Shown: positions 25,043 to 33,490, numbered from the stretch's first letter. The stretch is 64,000 nucleotides of DNA from Qipengyuania nanhaisediminis (GCF_900115585.1 NZ_FOWZ01000001.1:124001-188000), one strand, 5' to 3'. The notes: generated by a model from the letters alone, not told the origin. Numbers and translations: made by a program.

Positions 25043-25341
25043 TGCGCGTAAGGCGTGTTCTTCACCAGGTGGCGATTGTAATCGGGCGCGCCATCGTCCC
25101 ACCACACGGGCCCGCGTTCGCCCAGCGCCACCTTGGCTTCATGCACCTGCTGGCGGGCGGCTCGCTCTGCCGCTGCGTCCTTATCGCGCAGCGCCGCACC
25201 GACCGCACGGCGCGCATCCATGAGCTGTGCGACGAGACGCGCTCGCTCGGTTTCCGGCAAATGGGGATTAGAGGCGCGCCACAGCCTGCCGCGCACGATG
25301 ATGTAGCGCCCGTCGTCGGTGCGTTCGACGAAATCGCTCAG
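25036..25341 (-). CDS. Small conserved protein, probable CTG start
   Basis: A 101-residue charged protein with the distinctive end VALGERGPVWWDDGAPDYNRHLVKNTPYA, which I associate with a small conserved family in sphingomonads sometimes labelled as Tol-related; no function is established. No ATG is available. A GTG at 25296 gives 86 residues, but reading from CTG 25341 adds SDFVERTDDGRYII, has AAGGA six bases upstream and forms a CTGA overlap with the HxlR stop. I favour the CTG. Confidence 0.72.
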   Translation of the reverse strand: MSDFVERTDDGRYIIVRGRLWRASNPHLPETERARLVAQLMDARRAVGAALRDKDAAAERAARQQVHEAKVALGERGPVWWDDGAPDYNRHLVKNTPYAQK

Positions 25342-25892
25342 GCGGCGTCCTTGGCCTTGCGCGCAGTGGCGATGTCCACCACCGAGCCGTTCTTGAGCGT
25401 CATGACCGGGCTGGCGGTCGAGCCGTCGGCGCGCACGCCGAGGTTCTTGCGCTCCACCAGGGCAAGATCGGCCGGGCCGAGGATACGTCCGTCATGGCTG
25501 AGGATCGAGGTGGGCCCGATCGGCAGGCGGTCGATTTCGTCCACCAGTACGGGGTTCTCGACGATCTCGCCGCCGTATTTCTGGCCCCACTGGCGCAATG
25601 CCACCATGGCCGGCAGCAGGTCGAAGCCCTTGTCGGTCAGGCGATACTCAATCTTGCGCCGGTCGTCCGGGCAGGGATCGCGCTTGAGGATCCCGTGTTC
25701 GACCAGCTTGGCGAGGCGGTTCGACAGGATGTTGCGCGCAATGCCCAGCTCACTGAGGAATTCCTCGAAGTGATGCAGGCCGTTGAAACTGGCGCGCAGG
25801 ATCATGAAACTCCAGCGTTCGCCCATGACCTCGAGTGCCTGCGGCAGGCCGCATTCTGTCAGTTCGCGTAGTGGTTCGCGGATATCGCCCAT
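25338..25892 (-). CDS. HxlR family transcriptional regulator
   Basis: Winged-helix regulator of 184 residues. The HxlR core covers about 12-105: CGLPQALEVMGERWSFMILRASF, GIARNILSNRLAKLVEHGIL (recognition helix) and the wing DDRRKIEYRLTDKG. A C-terminal extension of about 70 residues is longer than in the small HxlR proteins. GAGGGA precedes the ATG. GCAACC/GGTTGC repeats in the gap to the divergent CC_3452 gene are candidate operators. Overlaps the next small gene by CTGA. Confidence 0.92.
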   Translation of the reverse strand: MGDIREPLRELTECGLPQALEVMGERWSFMILRASFNGLHHFEEFLSELGIARNILSNRLAKLVEHGILKRDPCPDDRRKIEYRLTDKGFDLLPAMVALRQWGQKYGGEIVENPVLVDEIDRLPIGPTSILSHDGRILGPADLALVERKNLGVRADGSTASPVMTLKNGSVVDIATARKAKDAA

Positions 25893-25910
25893 AAATTCAG
25901 TCCCTCTCGT

Positions 25911-26009
25911 GCAACCTATTTACCGCTTTTCGCCGCAAAGCCAAATTCTTTGAAAAATGGGTTGCATCGCGCAACCTAATTATCTAGGTGGTGATTCGCA
26001 ACTGGTTGC
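25911..26009. promoter_or_regulatory. GCAACC/GGTTGC operator-like repeats
   Basis: Three elements: GCAACC at 25911-25916, the inverted repeat GGTTGC-ATCGC-GCAACC centred at about 25968 (25960-25976) and GCAAC-TG-GTTGC at 25998-26009. They lie between the HxlR gene and the divergent CC_3452 gene and are plausible HxlR binding sites. Confidence 0.5.
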
Positions 26010-26022
26010 AAATTGAAACCTA

Positions 26023-26062
26023 CATTGCATTTTTCGCACGGCCAGTTGAGAAAAATGCAATG
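26023..26062 (+). promoter_or_regulatory. Perfect 13-bp inverted repeat in the leader of the CC_3452-type gene
   Basis: CATTGCATTTTTC (26023-26035) and GAAAAATGCAATG (26050-26062) with a 14-base loop. It ends four bases before the GAAGGA ribosome binding site. Could be an operator or a leader RNA hairpin. Confidence 0.55.
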
Positions 26063-26079
26063 CACTGAAGGAATGAACG

Positions 26080-26421
26080 ATGACCCTCTCCCTCGATCGT
26101 AGCGCCAAGATCAGCGTGTTCGTGTCGGCTTTCGCCTACACCGCTCTCACCTTCGGCGCCCTCACCACCCCCACCGCTGCCGAAGCACGCAGCGAAGCAC
26201 CGTATTACACCGCCGAACTCGCCCAGCCTGCTGCAGAACGCACCACGGTTGCAGGCGGCGTTGCATGGATCTGCTCGGACACGAGCTGCGTTGCTCGCAA
26301 GGGCACTTCGCGCCCGGTCCGCATTTGCCGCGACCTCAAGCGCGACCTCGGCGAAGTGAAGTCGTTCACCGCCAAGGGTGAAGAGCTGGACGCCGACAAG
26401 CTGGCGAAGTGCAACGGCTGA
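26080..26421 (+). CDS. CC_3452 family small secreted protein
   Basis: A 113-residue exported protein. A signal peptide covers about the first 36 residues. The mature part has PYYTAELAQPA, GGVAWICSDTSC and RPVRICRDLKRDLGEVKSF, with four cysteines, and ends DADKLAKCNG, all matching the alphaproteobacterial CC_3452 family. Function unknown. GAAGGA lies seven bases before the ATG. An intrinsic terminator follows. Confidence 0.85.
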   Translation: MTLSLDRSAKISVFVSAFAYTALTFGALTTPTAAEARSEAPYYTAELAQPAAERTTVAGGVAWICSDTSCVARKGTSRPVRICRDLKRDLGEVKSFTAKGEELDADKLAKCNG

Positions 26422-26473
26422 TCCCGCGCACGATCATATCCCCCACCCCCTCTCCATCAGGGTGGAACTCAAG

Positions 26474-26503
26474 GGCTCCGGCATTCGTGCCGGGGCCTTT
26501 TTT
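26474..26503 (+). terminator. Intrinsic terminator of the CC_3452-type gene
   Basis: Ten-base stem GGCTCCGGCA / TGCCGGGGCC (one wobble) with a TTCG tetraloop and six Ts (26498-26503). Confidence 0.9.
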
Positions 26504-26505
26504 GT

Positions 26506-27120
26506 TCAGATCAGTCCGCGCTCGTTCAGATCGTTCTCGAGCAGGCGAGCCTCGGTGAAGTGATGCACCTGCCACCCGCAGTTGCGCGCCGCCTCGATAT
26601 TGACCGGGTTGTCGTCGATGAAGAGCATGGAGGCGGCAGGCAGGCCGAAGCGCCGTTCGGCCAGCGCGAAGATCGCCGGATCGGGCTTGGCGACACGCTC
26701 CTCGCCCGAGACCACGATATCGCGAAACCGGTCGAAGATGCGTTCCTGCGGACGGAAGCCGGCCCAGAATTCCGCGCCGAAATTGGTGATCGCGAACAGC
26801 GGCATGCCTGCCTCGTCGAGCCGTTCCACCAGCGCATGGCTACCGGGCACAGGCCCCGGGATGGTCTCGTTGAAGCGGGTGGCATAGGCGCGGATTTCCT
26901 CCGCAAAGTCCGGGTAGAGCGCGATACGTTCCGGGACCATCTGTGCAAGCGGACGGCCGGCATCGTGGAGGAAATGCCATTCCTCGGTCACGACTTCGCC
27001 CAGCACCTTCTCCAGCCGCTCTGGATCGTCGACGATCTTTTGGAACAGGGCGCTAAGCTGCCACTGGTAAAGGACCCGGCCGACGTCGAATACGACTGCC
27101 TCGATTGAATTATCGCTCAT
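26506..27120 (-). CDS. HAD family hydrolase
   Basis: Rossmann-fold phosphatase-type enzyme of 204 residues. Motif I is VVFDVGRVLY (Asp12; the usual second Asp is Gly, as in the FDxGNVL subgroup), motif II ITN (about 118), Lys in AKPDP (about 152) and motif IV FIDDNPVN (about 174-181). The sequence resembles YihX/HAD-IA phosphatases; α-D-glucose-1-phosphatase activity would be a guess. ATG 27120 chosen over an upstream in-frame start six codons earlier. Confidence 0.88.
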   Translation of the reverse strand: MSDNSIEAVVFDVGRVLYQWQLSALFQKIVDDPERLEKVLGEVVTEEWHFLHDAGRPLAQMVPERIALYPDFAEEIRAYATRFNETIPGPVPGSHALVERLDEAGMPLFAITNFGAEFWAGFRPQERIFDRFRDIVVSGEERVAKPDPAIFALAERRFGLPAASMLFIDDNPVNIEAARNCGWQVHHFTEARLLENDLNERGLI

Positions 27121-27141
27121 CTTACGCCTTCCATACACGAA

Positions 27142-27173
27142 CGGCCCGCACTCCCTTGCGGGAGCCGGGCCGG
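27142..27173 (-). terminator. Hairpin downstream of rpmJ
   Basis: CGGCCCG-CTCCC paired with GGGAG-CGGGCCG around a GCAA-type loop, with a small internal loop. It lies between rpmJ and the HAD gene and probably ends rpmJ transcription, though the T-run is only two bases. Confidence 0.55.
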
Positions 27174-27211
27174 TTCATGACGCTTGCGGGGCAGATGCCC
27201 CACATCGCTGC

Positions 27212-27337
27212 TTAGCCCTGGCGGGCCTTGAAGCGGCGGTTGGTCTTGTTGATGACGTAAGTCCGCCCGCGACGACGGATCACGCGGCAGTCACGATGCC
27301 GGTTCTTGAGCGACTTGAGGCTGTTGCGGATCTTCAT
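27212..27337 (-). CDS. rpmJ: 50S ribosomal protein L36, type B (zinc-free)
   Basis: A 41-residue protein, [22 protein letters not shown] and onward, ending RRFKARQG. It has one cysteine and lacks the four-ligand zinc knuckle of type A L36, so it is the C-minus form that works without zinc. Too short for standard ORF cut-offs but unmistakable by sequence. Confidence 0.95.
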   Translation of the reverse strand: MKIRNSLKSLKNRHRDCRVIRRRGRTYVINKTNRRFKARQG

Positions 27338-27430
27338 GATAAGTCTCGTTTCACAAATAAATACGCGCCGGAGATGGTGCCCCGACGCGCCAATTTCAAG
27401 CGCGCCCGTTAGCGGCGGTGGTGATTCTCG

Positions 27431-28444
27431 TCAAGCTTCGCGGCGAATTTCCGCAAGCTTGCGTTCCCATTGCACCGCGTGGGTAATGATCTGATCGAGG
27501 TCCGCATATTGCGGCTTCCATGGCAGGGTCGCCCTGATGCGCGACGGGTCGGACACCAGTTCGCCTGGATCGCCAGCGCGGCGCGGTTCCATCCGCCGCT
27601 CGATCGTGACGTTCGTCACCCGGTCTACCGCGTCCAACACTTCGAGCACGGAGAAGCCGCGCCCGTAGCCGCAATTCATCGTCAACGAACGGTCCGGCCG
27701 TTCGATTAGCGCTTCCAGTGCCAGCACATGCGCGGCAGCGAGATCGCTGACATGGATATAGTCGCGCACACCCGTGCCGTCCGGCGTGTCGAAATCGGTG
27801 CCGAAAACCGACACCCCGTCCCGCTTGCCCGTGGCCGCCTCGCAGGCGACCTTGATGAGATGCGTGGCACCCGCGGTCGACTGGCCCGTGCGCCCCTGGG
27901 GATCGGCACCGGCAACGTTGAAATAGCGCAGCGCACAGTGATTGAACCCATGGGCGGCGCTGGCATCGGTCAGCATCTGCTCCGTCATCAGCTTCGACCA
28001 GCCATAGGGGTTGATCGGCTGTTTGGGCGTGTCTTCCGTGACCGGCGATGTCTCGGGCGTGCCATAGGTCGCCGCGGTCGAGGAGAAGATGAAATGATCC
28101 ACCCCGCCGCGCACGGCAGCCTCGATCAAGGTCCGGCTCTTCACCGTGTTGTTTTCGTAATAGCCGAGCGGGTTTTCGACCGAATCGGGGACCACCACCG
28201 ATCCGGCGAAATGCATGATCGCCTTGGTGCCCTGTTCGAGGAAAATCTGTTCCAGCAGGACGGCGTCGGCAATATCGCCTTCGTACAGCGGCACATCCTC
28301 AGGCACGGCAAAGGCGAAGCCGGTCGACAGATTGTCGATGACCGCCACGGGCCACCCCGCATCGCGCAACGCCAAGACTGCGTGGCTTCCGATATATCCT
28401 GCACCGCCGGTGACGAGCACCGGTACTTTCGCGTCCCTATCCAT
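27431..28444 (-). CDS. galE: UDP-glucose 4-epimerase
   Basis: SDR enzyme interconverting UDP-glucose and UDP-galactose. The 337 residues have TGGAGYIGSH (12-21) for NAD+, SST (121-123) and the catalytic Tyr147-x3-Lys151 in NPYGWSKLM. Conserved LRYFNVAGAD and the terminal domain fit GalE rather than dTDP-glucose dehydratase. ATG 28444 chosen; the frame is open further upstream. Monocistronic. Likely feeds surface polysaccharide synthesis. Confidence 0.94.
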   Translation of the reverse strand: MDRDAKVPVLVTGGAGYIGSHAVLALRDAGWPVAVIDNLSTGFAFAVPEDVPLYEGDIADAVLLEQIFLEQGTKAIMHFAGSVVVPDSVENPLGYYENNTVKSRTLIEAAVRGGVDHFIFSSTAATYGTPETSPVTEDTPKQPINPYGWSKLMTEQMLTDASAAHGFNHCALRYFNVAGADPQGRTGQSTAGATHLIKVACEAATGKRDGVSVFGTDFDTPDGTGVRDYIHVSDLAAAHVLALEALIERPDRSLTMNCGYGRGFSVLEVLDAVDRVTNVTIERRMEPRRAGDPGELVSDPSRIRATLPWKPQYADLDQIITHAVQWERKLAEIRREA

Positions 28445-28547
28445 GGCAGCGGCCACTAGCAGAAATCGCGCGAGGGGCAATCTCGGAGCCTTGGCGGTTC
28501 TGGCGCGTTCTTCTTTCTTTAACGCCCATATCGGAAAGACCCCGCCC

Positions 28548-29162
28548 ATGAGTCGCACCACCTGCCGCATCGCGCCAACGCTGGCCCTGTTTTCGGCCCT
28601 CGCCCTGTCCGCCTGCGCCACCACGCCCGGCCCTGTCGAGGTGACGCGCTTCGTCGCGCCGGAGACCGCCTCGCAGCTTGGCCAGGGGACGATCTTCGTC
28701 GCCAGCGCGGAAGATGGGGAGGACAACAGCCTTGCCCTGATGCCGTACAAATCGGCTGTCGCCGAAGAACTTCGCAGCCTCGGCTATGTCGAGACCGACC
28801 GTGCATCGGCGGACCAGATCGCCACCGTGCGGATCGAGCGTTATGTCCTCACCGCGCAGGGTCGCCGCTCTCCGGTCAGCGTCGGCGTGGGCGGTCGCAC
28901 CGGCTCCTATGGCTCGGGCGTTGGTGTCGGCATCGGCATTAATCTTGGCGGCGGAGAGCGCGACAAGGTCGGCAGCGAACTGTCTGTCACGATCCGCAGC
29001 GCCGCTTCGCAAGCAAACCTGTGGGAAGGCCGCGCGGACCTGCGCGTTCCCGACAATTCAGAGCTTGCACAGGCGCAAGCAAACGCACAAACCCTCGCCG
29101 CCGCGCTGTTCAGCGATTTTCCCGGCAATAATGGCGAAACGATAGAAATCGAGGTTCCCTAA
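28548..29162 (+). CDS. DUF4136 lipoprotein
   Basis: A 204-residue predicted lipoprotein; the signal ends with lipobox LSAC (Cys23). The mature sequence shows the DUF4136 pattern: FVAPETASQLGQGTIFV, then LRSLGYVETDRASADQIATVRI, a Gly-rich loop (GVGVGIGINLGGG) and LWEGRADLRV. Function unknown. Its TAA is followed directly by the GTG of the carboxypeptidase, so they are co-translated. Confidence 0.87.
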   Translation: MSRTTCRIAPTLALFSALALSACATTPGPVEVTRFVAPETASQLGQGTIFVASAEDGEDNSLALMPYKSAVAEELRSLGYVETDRASADQIATVRIERYVLTAQGRRSPVSVGVGGRTGSYGSGVGVGIGINLGGGERDKVGSELSVTIRSAASQANLWEGRADLRVPDNSELAQAQANAQTLAAALFSDFPGNNGETIEIEVP

Positions 29163-30302
29163 GTGAGCGATATCCGGATCGATGCGGCTTTCGACAGCGG
29201 CAATATCGAAGTCCTTTCCATCGACGGCGCGAGCGCGAAGCTTGCCATTCCGCTCGATACAAGCAGCGAATTCAAGCAGTGGTTCCACTTCCGCGTCAGC
29301 GGTGCGCAGGGCCGCGAACTGGTGCTCAGGATCACGGACCTGGAATCCAGCGCCTATCCCGGCGGCTGGCCCGGCTACGACGCCTGCGTTTCGGAAGACC
29401 GCGACTACTGGGGCCGCGCCGCATCGTCCTATGACAAGAACGAAGACGGCGGCACGCTGACGATCCGTTACACGCCGGCCAGCGACATCGCCTGGTTCGC
29501 CTATTTCGCGCCCTATTCGATAGAGCGTCATCACGACCTCGTGTCCGAAGCCGCAGCCTCGGAAGGGGTCGATCACCTGCACCTTGGCACCACGCTCGAC
29601 GGCCAGCCGATCGACTGCCTCGAAATGGGCGAAGGCGAATTCAAGGTCTGGCTCTATGCCCGCCAGCATCCCGGCGAAACGCAGGCCGAATGGTGGATGG
29701 AAGGTGCGCTCGAAGTGCTCACCGACCCGAGCGACAGTGTCGGCCGCCTCCTGCGCGAGAAATGCCGCCTCCACATCGTGCCCAATTGCAATCCCGACGG
29801 GTCGAAGCGCGGCAATCTGCGCGTCAATGCGGCAGGCACCAACCTCAACCGCGAATGGGACAATCCCAGCGCGGAAAAGAGCCCCGAAGTCCTCGCCATC
29901 CGCAACCGCATGGATGAAACGGGCGTCGATTTCGCGATGGACGTCCACGGCGACGAGGCCATTCCGGTGAGCTTCCTTGCTGGCTTCGAAGGCATCCCGG
30001 GCTGGACCGATGAGCAGGGCGACAGCTACTACGGCTACGAGGCGATCCTCGACCGCCGGACCCCCGATTTCCAGACCGAACAGGGCTATACCAAGGCCGC
30101 TCCCGGCAAGGCGAACCTGTCGATGAGCACCAACCAGGTCGCAGAGCGTTTCGGCGCCATCGCGATGACGCTGGAAATGCCTTACAAGGACAACCCCGCG
30201 AGCCCCGAGCCCGAACAGGGCTGGTCGCCCGAACGCTGTAAGATGCTGGCACGCGATTGCCTTGCGAGCCTGCTCGAATGGCTGGAAGCGCGCGAGGCGT
30301 AA
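29163..30302 (+). CDS. M14 family zinc carboxypeptidase, cytosolic type
   Basis: Metallocarboxypeptidase of 379 residues without a signal peptide. A β-sandwich N-domain (about 1-125) precedes the catalytic domain, as in the eukaryotic cytosolic carboxypeptidases (CCP/Nna1). Zinc ligands are His169 and Glu172 (RQHPGETQ) and His262 (DVHGDE); Arg230 (TNLNREW) binds substrate carboxylate and Glu in TLEMPYKDN (about 337) is the catalytic base. Start GTG 29163 abuts the previous stop. The substrate in bacteria is unknown. Confidence 0.92.
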   Translation: MSDIRIDAAFDSGNIEVLSIDGASAKLAIPLDTSSEFKQWFHFRVSGAQGRELVLRITDLESSAYPGGWPGYDACVSEDRDYWGRAASSYDKNEDGGTLTIRYTPASDIAWFAYFAPYSIERHHDLVSEAAASEGVDHLHLGTTLDGQPIDCLEMGEGEFKVWLYARQHPGETQAEWWMEGALEVLTDPSDSVGRLLREKCRLHIVPNCNPDGSKRGNLRVNAAGTNLNREWDNPSAEKSPEVLAIRNRMDETGVDFAMDVHGDEAIPVSFLAGFEGIPGWTDEQGDSYYGYEAILDRRTPDFQTEQGYTKAAPGKANLSMSTNQVAERFGAIAMTLEMPYKDNPASPEPEQGWSPERCKMLARDCLASLLEWLEAREA

Positions 30303-30348
30303 GCTATCGGAAATGCTGGGTTAAGCGAGCGCAGGGTAGACGATACCC

Positions 30349-30708
30349 ATGCGCTTGCCCCTCGCCATTCTCGGCCTGATCGGCCTTTCCGCCATCGCCG
30401 CCCCCGCGCAGGCGACGGGCGGGTTCCTGTGCAAGACCGCTACCGGTCCGCAAATCGAGATCGCGCTCGGCTTCGGCCATGTGCCGGGCGCGCCGCTGGT
30501 CGGGCACCGGCTGCGCGTGGACGGCAAGCTCATCGCCTCGCACGCACCGCAATGGTGGCTCGACGATAAGGAAATGCGGCTTGAGCTCACCTCGCCCGAT
30601 GCGATGAAATCGCTGCTCGTGATGCGCACGAAGCGGGTCGGTTATTATTACGACGGGCAGGTCGAATATGACGGCCGGACACGGTGGGTTCGCTGCAAGG
30701 GAAGCTGA
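30349..30708 (+). CDS. Small secreted protein of unknown function
   Basis: A 119-residue protein with a clear signal peptide (1-22, ending AQA) and a mature domain of about 97 residues containing two cysteines (FLCKT and VRCKGS) that could form a disulfide. No family recognised. It follows the M14 gene by 46 nt. Confidence 0.68.
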   Translation: MRLPLAILGLIGLSAIAAPAQATGGFLCKTATGPQIEIALGFGHVPGAPLVGHRLRVDGKLIASHAPQWWLDDKEMRLELTSPDAMKSLLVMRTKRVGYYYDGQVEYDGRTRWVRCKGS

Positions 30709-30718
30709 TCCGGCCCGG

Positions 30719-31714
30719 CTAGGCGGTGACCGCCTCTAGCGGCGTCAACGTCCCGCCATCAGCATCGAACGCGACGCTTGCGCCATGCGGCAGGCAGAGC
30801 TGGCCGCGAATATGGCCGATATTCGCGCCGGTCACGACAGGGCAGTCCAACGAGCCGAGATGCTGGTCCAGCACGTCGTCCAGCGTGAAACTTTCGCCTT
30901 CCGGATCGTCGACACTGCACGCCCGGCAACGCCCGAACACAATGCCTGCAGCGCTATCGAGTACGCCCGCCAGCTTCAGCTGCTGGAGCATCCGGTCGAT
31001 CCGGTACGGCTCCTCGTTCACGTCCTCCAGGAAAAGCACCGCACCCTCCATTGCAGGCAGGCGGCCCGTCCCCATCAGGGTGGAGAGGATGGTGAGATTA
31101 CCGCCGAGCAGCCGCCCCTCGCGCTTGCCGGGTTTCAGAACGCGGTCAGCCGCGAGGTCGAGCTCGGGCATTTCGCCCGTGAAGGCGAGCCGCCACAGGC
31201 TTTCCCAACTCGCCGCCTCGCTCCACGGGCTCGCCGCATTGGGCGCGTGGAGCGTTGCAAAGCCCGCCTGGCGCGCGATCGCGAGATGGAGGGCGGTGTT
31301 GTCGCTATAGCCGATAAAGAGCTTCGGGTTGGCGCGGATGGTCGGCCAATCGAGCAAAGGCAGGATGCGCGCCGCGCCATAGCCCCCGCGAATAGCGAAG
31401 ATGCCGGCAATGGTCTGGTCGGCAAAGGCCGCATTGAGGTCCGCTGCGCGCTGCGCATCCGTGCCCGCGAGATAGCCGAACTTGGCCTCGGCATTCGCCC
31501 CGAATTGCGGGACGAGCCCCATGCTGGACACCCAGTGCCGTGCACGCTCGATCTCGGCATCGGATACGGCGCTGGCCGGCGCAACCAGTGCCACCTTGTC
31601 CCCTGCCTGCAAGCGCGGGGGCCGGACACGCATCGGCGCGGCGACAAGCGGAGAGGCGGTCAGCGCGGCGCAAGCGGCGGCAAATCCGCCCATCGCGCTG
31701 CGCCGCGTGATCAA
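30719..31714 (-). CDS. LD-carboxypeptidase (peptidase S66)
   Basis: Removes the terminal D-Ala from tetrapeptides during peptidoglycan recycling. The 331-residue protein has a Tat-like or Sec leader (TRRSAMGGFAAACAALTASPLVAA), so it acts outside the cytosol, unlike E. coli LdcA. The nucleophile Ser137 is in FIGYSDNTAL, and the Glu/His partners lie in the C-terminal half near FLEDVNEEPYRID and GHIRGQLCLPHG. Overlaps cdd by four bases (ATGA). Confidence 0.9.
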   Translation of the reverse strand: MITRRSAMGGFAAACAALTASPLVAAPMRVRPPRLQAGDKVALVAPASAVSDAEIERARHWVSSMGLVPQFGANAEAKFGYLAGTDAQRAADLNAAFADQTIAGIFAIRGGYGAARILPLLDWPTIRANPKLFIGYSDNTALHLAIARQAGFATLHAPNAASPWSEAASWESLWRLAFTGEMPELDLAADRVLKPGKREGRLLGGNLTILSTLMGTGRLPAMEGAVLFLEDVNEEPYRIDRMLQQLKLAGVLDSAAGIVFGRCRACSVDDPEGESFTLDDVLDQHLGSLDCPVVTGANIGHIRGQLCLPHGASVAFDADGGTLTPLEAVTA

Positions 31715-32115
31715 ACGAGGCTCGTCGGACCGAAGGCGTCGGGCAAGAGCGCGCTCAGCGTGGTGCGGCGCACTTCATCGGGGCCGACGCACAGGATCAG
31801 CGGATCGGTCCCGCCAAGCTGCGCCAGTTCGTTCAGCACCTGGCGGCAGCGACCGCAGGGTGTGATCGGCATGTCGCCCGGCCCCGTCACCGCGACCGCT
31901 TCCAGCCCGCCGCGCACCCCGTCGGCCATCGCCTTCGATACCGCGACGGTCTCCGCGCATAGCGCAAGACCGTAGCTCGCATTCTCGATATTGGTGCCGG
32001 TCACGACACTGCCGTCGGCAAAGCGCAGCGCGGCACCGACCGCGAAACTGGAATAGGGCGAGTAGGAATGTGCGGCAGCCTCTCGGGCAGCGGCGATCAG
32101 GTCGTCATCGGTCAT
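31711..32115 (-). CDS. cdd: Cytidine deaminase
   Basis: Zinc enzyme of pyrimidine salvage, 134 residues, homotetrameric type. Cys53-Ala-Glu55 (CAETVAVSKA) and PCGRCRQ (Cys87, Cys90) are the zinc/proton-shuttle motifs. Its start is 19 nt after the GH25 stop; the end overlaps the LD-carboxypeptidase start. Confidence 0.95.
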   Translation of the reverse strand: MTDDDLIAAAREAAAHSYSPYSSFAVGAALRFADGSVVTGTNIENASYGLALCAETVAVSKAMADGVRGGLEAVAVTGPGDMPITPCGRCRQVLNELAQLGGTDPLILCVGPDEVRRTTLSALLPDAFGPTSLV

Positions 32116-32134
32116 TCGTCACCACCTAGCCGGA

Positions 32135-32842
32135 TCAGGGCCGCACGACCAGCCAGCGCAGCGGCGTATCGGCAGCCTGCGTCATATGCGACGCATTCGC
32201 TGTCCAGACCGTCCACGGCCTTCCGGCATAGCCCGGCTCGTCCATGTCGCCCTCGAGCCAGAGCGCGCGCTCTAGCCGCGCGGCGGGGCGATAGCGTTCC
32301 TCGAAATCGCGGCTGGGCGCCAGCACCACCGGCGCACCCGCGTGCGCTTCGATCTGGTTGACCAGCGTCAGCAGTTCGCTCTGCACCGCGGCGTCGGAAA
32401 CCCGTGTTGGGCAATCGTCGGCGGTTCGCGCCAGCCGGATCGCGGGCGGGAGCAATTGTTCGTCGCGCGGCACGATGGTGACATAATTGGCCGATTGTCC
32501 GTCCGCCCGCTCGCACGGGTCGAATTCATGCACCGTGCCGACCTCCAGACCCGCTTCGCGCGCTGCGACGAGATTGTCCGAAAAGCCTGAATCCTTGTCG
32601 CGGGCACCCTTGCTGGTTTCGAGATAGACGAAGCTTGCGCCAAGTCCCGCGAGCACTTCGAAGTCGACGTTCTCGTCCTCTTCGCCGATCAGCGCGCCCT
32701 GGTCGGGATAGGTGTCCTCGTCGGGCCGCCAATTGCGTTTCTCGTTCCACAGCCAGATCGCCGCGACGCCTGCGATGACCGCTGCGAGCAACACTAGCTT
32801 CAGCAACCAGCCCGATCCGGGCTTCTTCTTGCGCCGCGCCAT
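32135..32842 (-). CDS. Membrane-anchored GH25 lysozyme-like hydrolase
   Basis: A 235-residue protein with a basic start, one membrane span (about 13-33) and a periplasmic domain resembling GH25 muramidases: YPDQGALIGEEDENVDFEVL, the YLETSKG strand with the acidic catalytic candidate, then AGLEVGTVHEFDPC and a terminal WTVWTANASH strand. I see the E of YLETSKG but the DxD-type partner is not obvious, so activity is uncertain. Four nt after UPF0262. Confidence 0.78.
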   Translation of the reverse strand: MARRKKKPGSGWLLKLVLLAAVIAGVAAIWLWNEKRNWRPDEDTYPDQGALIGEEDENVDFEVLAGLGASFVYLETSKGARDKDSGFSDNLVAAREAGLEVGTVHEFDPCERADGQSANYVTIVPRDEQLLPPAIRLARTADDCPTRVSDAAVQSELLTLVNQIEAHAGAPVVLAPSRDFEERYRPAARLERALWLEGDMDEPGYAGRPWTVWTANASHMTQAADTPLRWLVVRP

Positions 32843-32846
32843 GCCC

Positions 32847-33350
32847 TCAGCCCTTGATGTGTAGGACGCAGATCAGCGTGAACAGCCGGCGTGCGGTGGC
32901 AAAATCGGTCTCGATCTTGCCCTCCAGCCGTTCCAGCAGCAGCTCGGCCGCCTGGTTGTGCACCCCGCGCCGGGCCATGTCGATCGTCTCGATCTCGTTC
33001 GCGGTCGCCTTGCGGATCGCCTGGTAATAGCTGTCGCAGATGGCGAAATATTCGCGGATCGGGCGGCGGAAACGCGCCAGGCCCAGCAGCAATTCCTCTA
33101 CCATCTCGCCCTCGGTGTTGGCGATGGTCATGAGCAAGCGCCCGTCCCGCACCGCCAGCGTCAGGTGATAGGGGCCATCCGCCCCGCGCTCCACTGCGCG
33201 CAGCGGCTTGAAGGTGTTTTCCTCGATCAGGTCGAAGATCGCGATCCGGCGTTCCTGTTCGATATCCGCGTTGCGCCAGATGATCGTCTCTTCATCGAGA
33301 TCGATATGCGCGATGCGGTGATCGGGGTTGGAAGATGCGGATTCGGTCAT
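32847..33350 (-). CDS. UPF0262 family protein
   Basis: A 167-residue conserved alphaproteobacterial protein of unknown function. Recognised by HRIAHIDLDEETIIWRNADIEQERRIAIFDLIEEN and the long helix RPIREYFAICDSYYQAIR. ATG 33350 is used; an in-frame start 14 codons upstream is possible. First gene of a four-gene run toward the LD-carboxypeptidase, divergent from dnaB. Confidence 0.9.
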   Translation of the reverse strand: MTESASSNPDHRIAHIDLDEETIIWRNADIEQERRIAIFDLIEENTFKPLRAVERGADGPYHLTLAVRDGRLLMTIANTEGEMVEELLLGLARFRRPIREYFAICDSYYQAIRKATANEIETIDMARRGVHNQAAELLLERLEGKIETDFATARRLFTLICVLHIKG

Positions 33351-33490
33351 GGTCGTGAGTGACGCTTTCGCAACTGGCGCAGATGCATTCAAGGGGTTGC
33401 GCGATAATCCCCGCTATCCACAAGCGACAGGGCCAATTTGGCCACATGCTCCGCTTGTGGAGCCGAAGCCCCTCGACCATGGTGCCGCGC

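Noticed and set aside
32112-32516. Open frame overlapping the GH25 gene in another frame
   Set aside because: Shadow frame of the GH25 coding sequence; no independent support.
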